Below are positions 1-8,236 of a stretch of DNA of 50,870 bases, piece after piece. A model generated the notes under the pieces. The model had not been told where the DNA came from. It saw nothing but the letters and a program-made list of their open reading frames with translations, and did not search any database. The number at the start of each line of letters is the position of its first letter. Within the stretch, counting starts at the first letter, position 1. Made by a program: the position numbers and the translations under genes. Origin of the DNA: Candidatus Kapaibacterium sp. (lineage in GTDB: Bacteria; Bacteroidota; Ignavibacteria; Kapaibacteriales; NICIL-2); NCBI GenBank assembly GCA_025055755.1, contig JANWWF010000009.1:1-50870 (forward strand), in the 5' to 3' direction.

Positions 1-558
<558 letters not shown>

Positions 559-636
559 AGCTTTTATTACTGCCTTTCTACAGGTGGGTTCTTGCGAGCG
601 GTGCTCTATCGCCACAACAAAGCTATCGGACGCTGT

Positions 637-754
<118 letters not shown>

Positions 755-763
755 CTTTCTGTT

Positions 764-804
764 GCACGGGCTGATGCTTTCGAGCGTCAGCCCGTGCGTG
801 TTTT
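764..804 (+). terminator. Rho-independent terminator of the rRNA operon
   Basis: A perfect 11-bp stem (GCACGGGCTGA at 764-774 with TCAGCCCGTGC at 787-797) extends inward by three more pairs around a short loop, and is followed by a TGTTTT tract at 799-804. It sits 10 bases after 5S. The T tract exists only on the plus strand, so it ends rRNA transcription and does not serve hutH, whose stop codon (803-805, minus strand) touches it. Confidence 0.88.
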
Positions 805-2326
805 AGCTCCAACACCGACGACCAATCTGTCCAATAGTCCCTCGCTCGAGCAACTGCTGGACCGCCTGAATGTCTCGGTAGATCACGCGCTCTGCTCCTG
901 TCCATGGCACAACCTGACGAATTGCCTGATAAATTTCCTCCAACGTGTCTGACGTCCGTAGAGGACGTAAAAATTCCAGCGCCTGTGCCGCACATAAAAG
1001 CTCGATGGCAAGAACTGCAGTAGCGTTAGCAACCACTCGCCCTGCCTTCCATGCACTGATGCTCCCCATTGCGTTGTGGTCCTCCTGGTTTGCACTGGTG
1101 GGAATTGAATCTACGCTGGCGGGATGCGCAAGCACTTTGTTCTCGCTGACCAGTGATGCTGCAGTGTACTGCGCGATCATCATGCCACTGTGAAGCCCAG
1201 GTCGGACGGCAAGAAACTTCGGTAGCCCGTTGCTTAGTGCGCCGTTGACCATTCGCTCGATGCGCCGCTCGCTGATGTTTGCCAGCTCTGCCACTGCAAT
1301 TGCAAGGGTGTCGAGTGCTACTGCCAGTGGTTGGCCGTGGAAGTTACCACCCTCGAGATGTTCACCATCGGGAAAAATCAGGGGATTATCGTTTGCGGCA
1401 TTGAGCTCCGCTTCGATGACGGACTGAACGTAAGCAAGCGCATCGCGACTGGCACCGTGCACTTGCGGCATACACCGAATCGAGTAGGCATCCTGCACAC
1501 GCGGATCGCCTGTCCGATGGGACTCACGAATTTGACTTCCTGCCATAAGAGCGCGCAGATGCGCAGCGACAAGTTGTTGTCCTTTCATGCCCCGGGCAGC
1601 ATGAATGCGTGCATCGAACGCACGGTCGGTACTGCGGAGTACATCTGCAGAAAACGCGCCTGCAATGTCTGCAACATCGGCTAATTCGATTGCACGAGCA
1701 AGAGCAAGGGCACCTGCTGCACATTGGTACTGCGTGCCATTGATGAGAGCCAATCCTTCCTTTGCCTGTAGGCGCAGTGGGGGCAACCCTTTGAGTGCCA
1801 GAACCAGCGCACTTGGCTGCACGCCGCGCTCAGTCAGGCACCAGCCCTTGCCTATCAGCGCAAGGGCGATATGCGCAAGTTGCACCAGGTCGCCACTTGA
1901 TCCGACAGAGCCTTGCTCGGGCACTGCTGGAATAATCCCCCGATTGAATGCTGCAATCAAGTGCTCGACAAGCTCTACTCGAACTCCGGAAAGCCCTTTT
2001 GCCAGTGCATTGATGCGAAGGAGCATAATGGCGCGGACATATTCCGGCGGTAAATAGGCGCCGGCTCCAGCACTGTGAGAAATGATGAGATTTTCTTGCA
2101 GCTGTGCTACTTCCTCAGGGGAAATTACAACCGAGGCAAGCTCGCCAAAACCAGTGGTGATGCCATAGACGACTTCTCCTGCTTGCACCCACCGATCTAC
2201 CCATTGGCGAGTTGCGGCGATGCGTTCCCGAGCTGATACTGCAAGCGCAAGCTGTACCTCGCCACGCGCTGCATGCACGACATCATCGAGAGTCAGCGAA
2301 TTACCATCGAGAACAAGAGTGCGCAC
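803..2326 (-). CDS. hutH: Histidine ammonia-lyase
   Basis: Cytoplasmic enzyme that removes ammonia from L-histidine to give urocanate, the first step of histidine degradation. The 507-residue length is normal. Family motifs are present: YGITTGFGELA (about 54-64, with the catalytic Tyr), QDAYSIRCMPQVHG, NDNPLIF, GNFHGQPLAVALD and SIPTSANQEDHNAMGS. Ser83-His84 in LIISHSAG is the pair expected for histidine rather than tyrosine or phenylalanine substrates. The triad that would cyclise to the MIO cofactor reads Ser-Ser-Gly (143-145) instead of the usual Ala-Ser-Gly. No other hut gene is nearby, so the rest of the pathway must lie elsewhere if present. An aromatic amino-acid lyase is the alternative, but the Ser-His pair argues against it. 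Confidence 0.93.
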   Translation of the reverse strand: MRTLVLDGNSLTLDDVVHAARGEVQLALAVSARERIAATRQWVDRWVQAGEVVYGITTGFGELASVVISPEEVAQLQENLIISHSAGAGAYLPPEYVRAIMLLRINALAKGLSGVRVELVEHLIAAFNRGIIPAVPEQGSVGSSGDLVQLAHIALALIGKGWCLTERGVQPSALVLALKGLPPLRLQAKEGLALINGTQYQCAAGALALARAIELADVADIAGAFSADVLRSTDRAFDARIHAARGMKGQQLVAAHLRALMAGSQIRESHRTGDPRVQDAYSIRCMPQVHGASRDALAYVQSVIEAELNAANDNPLIFPDGEHLEGGNFHGQPLAVALDTLAIAVAELANISERRIERMVNGALSNGLPKFLAVRPGLHSGMMIAQYTAASLVSENKVLAHPASVDSIPTSANQEDHNAMGSISAWKAGRVVANATAVLAIELLCAAQALEFLRPLRTSDTLEEIYQAIRQVVPWTGAERVIYRDIQAVQQLLERGTIGQIGRRCWS

Positions 2327-2532
2327 AGAACCTGCAACGGTGGTTCTACATCAGAACGGCGAAGATAGGGCAATCGGCCTTGCCTCGAAGTTTTAGCATC
2401 CGCAGCTCTGCATCGGAAGAGCCCCTATGGTAAGCATACAGGCTTTGTTCCTTTACAAAACTTTCTAGCCTAGTCCTTGATGTCTACTGGATGCAGTAAG
2501 AGGGAGTAGTGGTTTTTTCCCCTTCTGCTCTT

Positions 2533-3972
2533 TTACTGTTTTGTTGACAGGGTGAAGATGCGGGACAATGGTATTTGCCATAGTTCAACTGGTTTACGCT
2601 TCCACTGGTAGAGCAATGCCATCGTAGCGTTGCTAATTCCGCAGTACTGCACGTTTTGAAGTTCATCATCTACAAGGCAAGGAGTCACAAATAAGTACCC
2701 TCCTTCTCGGGATGCCCAGTCGTAATATTGGCATACGACAGCTCGATGTGCTAAAGTCGGAGGAGTGTCTTGGCTATCAGTAACACGCACATGCACGAGA
2801 ATACAGGTGTCACCGCGCATGCTCCCACCAATGCATATCCACCGCTCTTCCGGACCCTTTGAGAAAGGACGCCCAAGCTTCAAATAAGTAGGCGTGCCGC
2901 CAGAGGAAAGGTCGAACCGAAAAAGCGAGGCACTTGCTTGGCTGTAGAAAACTACCCCCGACGATGAATGTCGCAGGAGAATTAGTTTTTCATTCGGTGA
3001 TGGACTTTGCACTTCAATAACATTTGGTGGCAAACGAGAGGCTCGATCGAAAATTGCTATGATTGGGACAGATTCTGTCGCTGATTCTGTGTAGCGCTTG
3101 CCCGTAGTGATAATCCATGGTGGTGCGTAATAAAAGTGCTCGTAGGCGAACTTGGTCAGGGTGTCCGAGGGAGAAAGAAAAAATGCGTTTTTCCATTCGA
3201 TACTGTCATTGACAGGCACAAGGTAGTAGCCATACTCGGCAAGATTCCCGTCAAACTCTTTTACTGCGGAAAGGCAAAGCAGAGGTGCATCATTTTCTGC
3301 AGATGCCAGAGCAAATAGCGCCAGAGGATAGATTTTTTGTCTACGTAGTGCGGCTGCTCTTGTGGGATCAGTTTGTTCCAGAAAGCGATAGCTGTCGGTT
3401 GGGGAAATAGGGTACACTCGTTCCGTTTTCGATGCAATATCAATTTTAGTGATTGCGCTCATCCAAGGGTCTAGTGTCCACACATATCCTTTCCAGAGAA
3501 CCGATGAGATGATGCGACCAGCCTCAATTCCAAGCTCTTGTCGATGGGCTTGCAGAGTAGCAACGATACTATCGCAGACTTGTTTAGTTGGGATGCGCTG
3601 AACAAAATGGAGCCCTACACCGCGCAAAATTTCTGCACCGGTCTCGTCGAATTCAATCATCGAAGGATACGTTCCTACATTGTATCGTCTGCTAAGTGAG
3701 CGGTACATATCTGGAATGATCGTATCCACCGCAAACCATGCCGATTGTGCTTTAAGGAGGGCAAGTTCTCGTTCATTGTCCAGTGCAACGCTCATGATAG
3801 TACGGCGGGGTGGCGACTGTTTGCGGTAGAGTTCGGCATAGAAGTTGATCTCAGTATTCTGGCAGCTAAAAAAGTGTAGCTTGCCAATAAAGAAGACAAC
3901 ACAGGATTTGAAGACTTGGGCGTGAACGATGTTTAGAGCTACTATAACCGTCCATATTATGCGCAGAGTCAT
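2533..3972 (-). CDS. Secreted thioredoxin-like plus propeller-like protein
   Basis: Unrecognised 479-residue protein. The start at 3972 was chosen because MTLRIIWTVIVALNIVHAQ then forms a signal peptide; a longer reading frame to 4041 adds an unlikely leader. Residues about 20-130 read like a TlpA/thioredoxin fold: a beta strand ending in FFSCQNTE, then SVALDNERELALL, then RRYNVGTYPSMIEFDETG, which resembles the strand after the cis-proline. Only one Cys stands where CxxC would be, so redox activity is doubtful. The remainder (about 150-470) is rich in short beta-strand repeats such as GYVWTLDPWMSAITKIDIAS and SASLFRFDLSSGG, suggesting a beta-propeller. No sorting domain is seen at the C-terminus. 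It lies 87 bases after the Cys-rich protein gene on the same strand and may be cotranscribed. The fold assignment is inference. Confidence 0.65.
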   Translation of the reverse strand: MTLRIIWTVIVALNIVHAQVFKSCVVFFIGKLHFFSCQNTEINFYAELYRKQSPPRRTIMSVALDNERELALLKAQSAWFAVDTIIPDMYRSLSRRYNVGTYPSMIEFDETGAEILRGVGLHFVQRIPTKQVCDSIVATLQAHRQELGIEAGRIISSVLWKGYVWTLDPWMSAITKIDIASKTERVYPISPTDSYRFLEQTDPTRAAALRRQKIYPLALFALASAENDAPLLCLSAVKEFDGNLAEYGYYLVPVNDSIEWKNAFFLSPSDTLTKFAYEHFYYAPPWIITTGKRYTESATESVPIIAIFDRASRLPPNVIEVQSPSPNEKLILLRHSSSGVVFYSQASASLFRFDLSSGGTPTYLKLGRPFSKGPEERWICIGGSMRGDTCILVHVRVTDSQDTPPTLAHRAVVCQYYDWASREGGYLFVTPCLVDDELQNVQYCGISNATMALLYQWKRKPVELWQIPLSRIFTLSTKQ

Positions 3973-4059
3973 TGTTGAGATTAGAGTGTGAGACTTATAA
4001 AACAAAGGGGAAGTGAGGAAAGAATGTTCCCCACCTCCCAAGATAATGCTTAATCCTGG

Positions 4060-4482
4060 TTATTCGCATGGTGGCTGGTAGTTTACAGCGCTAGCCCACG
4101 AAGCAAAGTCTCGAAAGCATTGACTGTCAGGTAGTATTTCATACCCGATCCTAGTGGTCCCGCCTATTTCCTCGTAAAGATGAAATCGGACTCGAGAAAA
4201 TCCAATTCCTGAACATTGATTGGGATTTCCATTATCGAAAAAGAAGACTGCGAAAATATTACCCTCTATTTGCTGCATCGTTGCGTAGAAGCTCATGCAC
4301 ACAACATTATACGGAGGAAGGCAAACCACCCATTCGCTACAGTCGGTATTAACAATTACCGACTTTTTGCCCATTATTAAGACCGCCTTTTTGCAGTCAC
4401 ATTCTGCCGTCGGTGTAGAGGCTTTTAGTTGAATCCCTTGCATAATTAACGCAAGAAGTGCTAACTGGATAATTCTCCTCAT
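4060..4482 (-). CDS. Small secreted Cys-containing protein
   Basis: Unrecognised 140-residue protein. The start at 4482 gives a clear signal peptide (MRRIIQLALLALIMQGIQLKAS); the longer frame to 4521 only adds a polar leader. The mature part has about eight cysteines (CDC, DCSEWVVCLPP, VVCMS, NQCSGIG, QCFRD, PPCE), suggesting disulfide bonds in the periplasm or outside. No lipobox and no T9SS domain are seen. Its leader contains the long inverted repeat described separately. The partner downstream is the thioredoxin-like/propeller-like gene, an arrangement similar to the Cys-rich plus T9SS pair at 46.7-49.2 kb. Confidence 0.6.
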   Translation of the reverse strand: MRRIIQLALLALIMQGIQLKASTPTAECDCKKAVLIMGKKSVIVNTDCSEWVVCLPPYNVVCMSFYATMQQIEGNIFAVFFFDNGNPNQCSGIGFSRVRFHLYEEIGGTTRIGYEILPDSQCFRDFASWASAVNYQPPCE

Positions 4483-4517
4483 TTTACAACCTGCATATTG
4501 GTTTGACATACCACTTT

Positions 4518-4612
4518 GCAAGTGCGCCGCAGTCGAGTGTTCACAAAATGCACTAAATAGCAGCGACTGCGGGAACTACCATATAGTGCACTTTTGTGAA
4601 CAAAACACTTGC
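4518..4612 (-). other. Long inverted repeat with alternative pairing in the leader of the Cys-rich gene
   Basis: Read on the minus strand, arms at 4601-4576 and 4560-4539 form a hairpin of roughly 20 pairs (GTTCACAAAA/TTTTGTGAAC, then TGCACTA/TAGTGCA with a bulge). Outside it GCAAGTG (4612-4606) can pair with CACTTGC (4524-4518). The hairpin loop also holds CCGCAGTCG (4572-4564), a perfect 9-bp match to CGACTGCGG (4535-4527) downstream of the hairpin. Three nucleotides cannot bridge a 20-bp helix, so the long hairpin and the 9-bp helix should exclude each other, as in an attenuator or switch. It lies 36-130 bases upstream of the Cys-rich gene start. Function is unknown. Confidence 0.55.
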
Positions 4613-4665
4613 TTTCCAAAAGGAATATTCCATGACTGCGTAAAGATGTTACATTTAGGTTCTGC

Positions 4666-5025
4666 TTACTTCTCTGAACCACCCAGCAACGACACAATCG
4701 TTTCTACCTGCTGCTTTGAGGAGCATCCTGCGTTGTAGAGAATTTTTCCCTCTGCAATGACGACAACCGTTGGAAAGCCCTGGATTTTGTAGCTCTGCAT
4801 AATCTGGGGCGTCAGTTTGCCATGGGAAAATGGCACCACTGCAGCGGCTGGGAGAAGAGTGCTCCCATCAGCACGCAGGAGGATGATTGTTGCTTTTTTT
4901 GCTCGGCAGCAATGCGATCAAGAAGCCGAGGATACCATAGTTTGCATAGGCTGCACGTGGTGCATTCACAAAGGATGCAACGCGGACTGCGTTGCAGTAA
5001 TGCAATGGAGCAATAAAAGAAAAGT
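4666..5025 (-). pseudogene. Frameshifted thioredoxin-like gene
   Basis: Conceptual translation across three frames gives a thioredoxin-like domain. VRVASFVNAP (to about 4958) leads into CSLCKLWYPRLLDRIAAEQKK (from 4955), then ATIILLRADGSTLLPAA, and finally SYKIQGFPTVVVIAEGKI down to a stop at 4668-4666. CSLC is a CxxC redox motif and GFPT carries the cis-proline of the fold. Each of the two breaks would be repaired by one extra base: one near 4956, the other in a run of seven A at 4900-4894 (minus strand). No convincing ATG is present. It could be a true pseudogene or an assembly with two indel errors; the A-run position makes error or slippage possible. Plus-strand reading frames in this stretch are shadows. 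Confidence 0.62.
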
Positions 5026-5026
5026 G

Positions 5027-5527
5027 TTACAGTACTGCAGAACGAAGCTTAGAAAGTATCCGGTGGTGCCGGACCCGTATGCTGCACTCGCTTAGAGATT
5101 GCTCGGTTGTGCTCAAACGCTGTGCTATTTGACCGAAAGTCAGTGCTTCCCAATAGTGGAGATAGAGTAGCAATCGTTCAAATTCGGTGAGCTGGCGAAA
5201 AAGGGCTTCAAGGGTGAGTGCTGCATCCAATTGTTCAGTAGGATTGTAGGTGGCTTCGGGGCAAAGCCCACATGCTCTGTCTTCGAGAGAGGATTTTCCG
5301 CTGTTGTCCAGATAGCTGAAGTTGTCATCAAGTTTGAATTCCCATCTTCCTTTGGAACGGAGGGTGTGGAGAGTACAGTTTTTTAGCGTGTCCCACATCC
5401 ACTTTGATTCATCAGTCCCGAACGGAACGTTGCGAGAAGTGAAGGCTAAGCTCGTCACTCAATCCAGTTGTTGTGACCATACATATAGCCAGCGCTGTGT
5501 GTTGAATGCAGTGCATGCATCGGACAT
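5027..5527 (-). pseudogene. ECF sigma-factor-like remnant
   Basis: The C-terminal half resembles sigma-70 region 4: ALFRQLTEFERLLLYLHYWEALTFGQIAQRLSTTEQS has the usual helix-turn-helix pattern. Ahead of it WMWDTLKNCTLHTLRSKG recalls region 2.4. Most of region 2.1-2.2 is missing. The frame opens at ATG 5527, meets a TGA at 5461-5459, and restarts at GTG 5458, so either a 143-residue product is made from the GTG or the gene is dead. A full ECF factor is usually about 160-190 residues. It sits just upstream of the broken thioredoxin-like gene, supporting general decay of this segment. Assignment to sigma factors rests on one motif region. Confidence 0.45.
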
Positions 5528-5531
5528 TTTG

Positions 5532-5693
5532 TTAGCCAGATATGGGTGGATGTTTCACTACGAGCATTACACAAGAGTCTCCAGTGTATATGCCAAATTC
5601 TCCTTCTTTCGTTACATACAATTTTATATCCCACACCGGTCGCAGCACTCCTGCGATAGTTTTGCTATCGGTACGTGCCGTTACTTCCGACAA
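5532..5693 (-). CDS. Short reading frame of unknown nature
   Basis: A frame of about 53 codons from TTG 5693 to a stop at 5534-5532 contains RTDSKTIAGVLRPVWDIKLYVTKEG followed by GIYTGDSCVMLVVKHPP, which looks more like a folded protein fragment than random sequence. It ends 5 bases before the sigma-like frame on the same strand. No ATG is available except far inside the divergent copper-chaperone gene. It may be the 3' remnant of another decayed gene. Very uncertain. Confidence 0.2.
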   Translation of the reverse strand: MSEVTARTDSKTIAGVLRPVWDIKLYVTKEGEFGIYTGDSCVMLVVKHPPISG

Positions 5694-5698
5694 GACTA

Positions 5699-5923
5699 AT
5701 GGCCAAAGTTGTTGAACAAACATTCCCTGTTCGCGGCGCACATTGCAGTAACTGTCTGCGGACAATCGAGCGTGCCCTTGCGATGGTGGAGGGAGTTCGC
5801 CGTGTCAGCGCTACGCTCGACGATGGCGGACGTGTTACGGTCGAGTACGACGCCGAGGTAGTAACGCCGCAGGGGCTCCGTGCTGCGCTGGAGCGTGTTG
5901 GTTATGAGCTGGTCATTCAATGA
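5699..5923 (+). CDS. copZ: Copper chaperone with heavy-metal-associated domain
   Basis: A single 74-residue HMA (ferredoxin-like) domain that binds Cu(I) and delivers it to the adjacent ATPase. The metal site is GAHCSNC (Cys16, Cys19); the usual GMTC has become GAHC but both cysteines remain. The typical VEGVRRV and VTVEYD strands follow. The start at 5699 (MAKVVEQTFPV) was preferred to 5675, which only adds eight residues before the first strand. The stop overlaps the copA start in ATGA, so translation is probably coupled. No CsoR or CueR regulator is adjacent. Confidence 0.88.
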   Translation: MAKVVEQTFPVRGAHCSNCLRTIERALAMVEGVRRVSATLDDGGRVTVEYDAEVVTPQGLRAALERVGYELVIQ

Positions 5924-8151
5924 CAACCACTACCGCGGCAAAAACATCAGCAGGCGCAACGCTGCCGACCGTTGTTGAGACCTTCCCTGTCGTTGGCATC
6001 ACCTGTGCTGCCTGTGCCCGATCCATCGAGTCGCTTTCCCGGTCAGTCCAAGGAGTGTATCGCGCCGAGGTCAATAGTGCAGCTGCAACGGTAACGCTTG
6101 AATACGATCCGCTGCAAGTCCAGCCAGACGATGTTGCGGCAGTGCTTCGCCCCTTTGGGTATGAGCTGGTGCATGCTGCTGTTCCTGCAACCGCACTTGC
6201 CGAGGCTGCAGAGCGCGAGCAGCACATACATCGCAAGATGAGAAACAACGCCATCGGTGCTGCGTGTGCAACACTACCAGCAGTCGCACTGGCAATGAGC
6301 CCGTGGCACATGGAGCGGTGGGCTGTCGTTGTAAGCGCGCTGAGTGCAACAATTGCGGTCATAGGCTTTGGACGAGATTTTTTCATCCGCGCGTGGTCGC
6401 AGGTGCGCACCGGTGCCCTGGCAATGGATACCCTCGTTGCCCTTAGTACGGGTATTGCCTGGGGCTGGAGTATGATTGCCACTGTTGCAGCTGATACTCT
6501 TGCCGCCAGAGGGATTGAGCCGCACGTGTACTTTGAGTCTGCTGCAACGATAGTCACCTTTATCCTGGTGGGCAAGTACTTGGAGCACAGGGCTCGATTG
6601 CGCACAAATGCAGCGCTGACGGCGCTGGTAGCTCTGCAGCCGCAGGTAGTACATCGCGTTGAAGACGGACAGACCAAGGATGTGCCTCTTGCCGAGGTGC
6701 AGCGGGGCGATTGGATTACGGTGTTGCCCGGCGAACGGATACCAGTTGATGGCATCGTTCTCGATGGGCATTCGTGGATTGATGAACAGATGCTCAGCGG
6801 TGAGTCGTTGCCTGTCGAGAAAGGACCAGGCAGTCGCGTCTATGCAGGGACGCTCAATGGTGATGGCACAATAACAATCGAAGCACGGGCAGTCGGCGCT
6901 GGAACATTTTTGGGGAGTATGATCCGTGCTGTCGAGCGTGCACAGTCGAGCAAGCCTCCTATCCAACAGCTTGCCGACCGCATTGCAGCAGTCTTTGTGC
7001 CTGTGGTACTGGTGATTGCTGCGCTAACGTTGGCGGGATGGATTCTCCTTGCACCGGATAAAGCAAGCACTCTTGGTTTACTTTCAGTGATTTCGGTGCT
7101 CGTGGTTGCATGTCCCTGTGCACTGGGTCTTGCAACGCCGACAGCAATTGCTGTTGCACTCGGGCGTGCGGCACGCCAGGGAATCTACGTTCGCGATGGG
7201 CGTGCATTCGAGGCGCTTGCACGTGTGCAGCATGTAGTCTTCGATAAGACGGGAACACTCACGCGCGGACAGCCATCGGTCGTCGAAGCTCGCTGGTATG
7301 TCGGCGAACAAGAGCACCGGTATGTGGCTTTTATTCAATCGGTGCTCCAGCGGTCTACACATCCGCTTTCTCGTGCCCTTGCACAGTGGCTTGGCGGTAA
7401 TGCTGAAGGTGACTTTGCAGTTGAGCAACATCGCGGGTTAGGATTGCGCGGATGGAATGCAGAGCATACTCTGCTGGTGGGCAATCGTGCATTTCTCGAA
7501 CAGCACGGTGTTGCGTTGCCCCCGTTGGAGGAAATAGCAGCTTCGGAAGTGCTCGTTGCCCTCGATGGCAAGCTCATTTTCGCTGCATGGCTGCGCGATC
7601 GCGCGCGAGAGGACGCAGCAGCTACTATTCGTATGCTCCGTGAGCATGGAATCACGACGCACCTTGTCAGTGGGGACCGTCGCCAGTCGGCAGAGCAATT
7701 GGCTGCAGAGCTGGATATCGAGCACGTCTATGCTCCTGCGCTCCCGCATCAGAAGCAAGAGTACATTCGCTCTCTTCGTACGCAAAGCGACGGTGCTGTT
7801 GTCATGGTGGGCGATGGAATCAACGATGCGCCCGCTCTTGCCGAAGCAGATACAAGTATCGCCTTAGGCACAGGAAGCGACGTCGCCGTTCACGCCGCGG
7901 ATGTTACAATCGTCGGGGAGCAGCTGATGCCAATTGTTCATCTTCTTGCTCTTTCGCGGCGCTTGCGGCGAACAATCCGACAGAACTTTGCATGGGCGTT
8001 TCTGTACAACCTGGCGCTCATCCCAATTGCTGCAGGCGTGCTCTATCCTGTTGCGGGCATCCTGCTCCATCCCATGTTTGCCAGCATTGCGATGGCAGCA
8101 AGTTCGATTTCGGTCGTCACAAATAGTCTCCGTTTGCAGCAAGGAGGATGA
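5920..8151 (+). CDS. copA: Cu(I)-exporting P1B-type ATPase
   Basis: Inner-membrane pump that uses ATP to move Cu(I) out of the cytoplasm. In order, the 743-residue protein has one N-terminal HMA domain (GITCAAC, Cys29 and Cys32), transmembrane helices, the actuator-domain LSGESLPVEK, the ion-binding CPC of CPCALGLATPTAIAVALG, the phosphorylation site DKTGTLT, the hinge GDGINDAPALAEAD, and final helices with FLYNLALIPIAAG and MAASSISVV. The YN and MxxSS residues in the last helices are the family's Cu(I) selectivity signature. It overlaps copZ by 4 bases, giving a two-gene copper-resistance operon. Confidence 0.95.
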   Translation: MTTTTAAKTSAGATLPTVVETFPVVGITCAACARSIESLSRSVQGVYRAEVNSAAATVTLEYDPLQVQPDDVAAVLRPFGYELVHAAVPATALAEAAEREQHIHRKMRNNAIGAACATLPAVALAMSPWHMERWAVVVSALSATIAVIGFGRDFFIRAWSQVRTGALAMDTLVALSTGIAWGWSMIATVAADTLAARGIEPHVYFESAATIVTFILVGKYLEHRARLRTNAALTALVALQPQVVHRVEDGQTKDVPLAEVQRGDWITVLPGERIPVDGIVLDGHSWIDEQMLSGESLPVEKGPGSRVYAGTLNGDGTITIEARAVGAGTFLGSMIRAVERAQSSKPPIQQLADRIAAVFVPVVLVIAALTLAGWILLAPDKASTLGLLSVISVLVVACPCALGLATPTAIAVALGRAARQGIYVRDGRAFEALARVQHVVFDKTGTLTRGQPSVVEARWYVGEQEHRYVAFIQSVLQRSTHPLSRALAQWLGGNAEGDFAVEQHRGLGLRGWNAEHTLLVGNRAFLEQHGVALPPLEEIAASEVLVALDGKLIFAAWLRDRAREDAAATIRMLREHGITTHLVSGDRRQSAEQLAAELDIEHVYAPALPHQKQEYIRSLRTQSDGAVVMVGDGINDAPALAEADTSIALGTGSDVAVHAADVTIVGEQLMPIVHLLALSRRLRRTIRQNFAWAFLYNLALIPIAAGVLYPVAGILLHPMFASIAMAASSISVVTNSLRLQQGG

Positions 8152-8160
8152 GCATCCCTG

Positions 8161-8217
8161 CTTCCCCCGCAAGGCATTGCTCGCCGGATTGGGAGCAAAT
8201 GCCCTGCAGGGGGAGAA
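8161..8217. terminator. Large imperfect inverted repeat between convergent copA and sqr
   Basis: The arms CTTCCCCC-GCAAGGCATT-GCTC (8161-8182) and GAGC-AAATGCCCTGCA-GGGGGAGAAG (8193-8217) pair over nearly their whole length with small bulges, around a loop of about 10 bases. It fills the 85-base gap between the two convergent stop codons. There is no T tract on either side, so it is either a Rho-dependent or processed 3' end for both genes, or simply a shared transcription block. The structure is seen directly; the role is inferred from position. Confidence 0.5.
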
Positions 8218-8236
8218 GGAGGAACCACATCGAACG

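Noticed and set aside
4518-4612. Pseudoknot made of the long hairpin plus the 9-bp helix at the same time
   Set aside because: Only three bases join the two helices, which cannot span about 20 base pairs; the two helices were therefore treated as alternatives.
4817-5095. Plus-strand frames with several Cys pairs (CIGCTWCIHKGC)
   Set aside because: They are the complement of the broken thioredoxin-like gene, whose minus-strand reading shows clear motifs; the plus-strand product has no signal, no family pattern and no ribosome site.
5459-5461. TGA in the sigma-like frame as selenocysteine
   Set aside because: No Cys or redox position is expected there in sigma factors, and no stem-loop typical of a bacterial SECIS follows at the right place.
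5322-5699. Plus-strand frame of 125 codons
   Set aside because: Antisense to the sigma-like remnant, with no recognisable domain and low-quality composition (many His, Cys, Ser).
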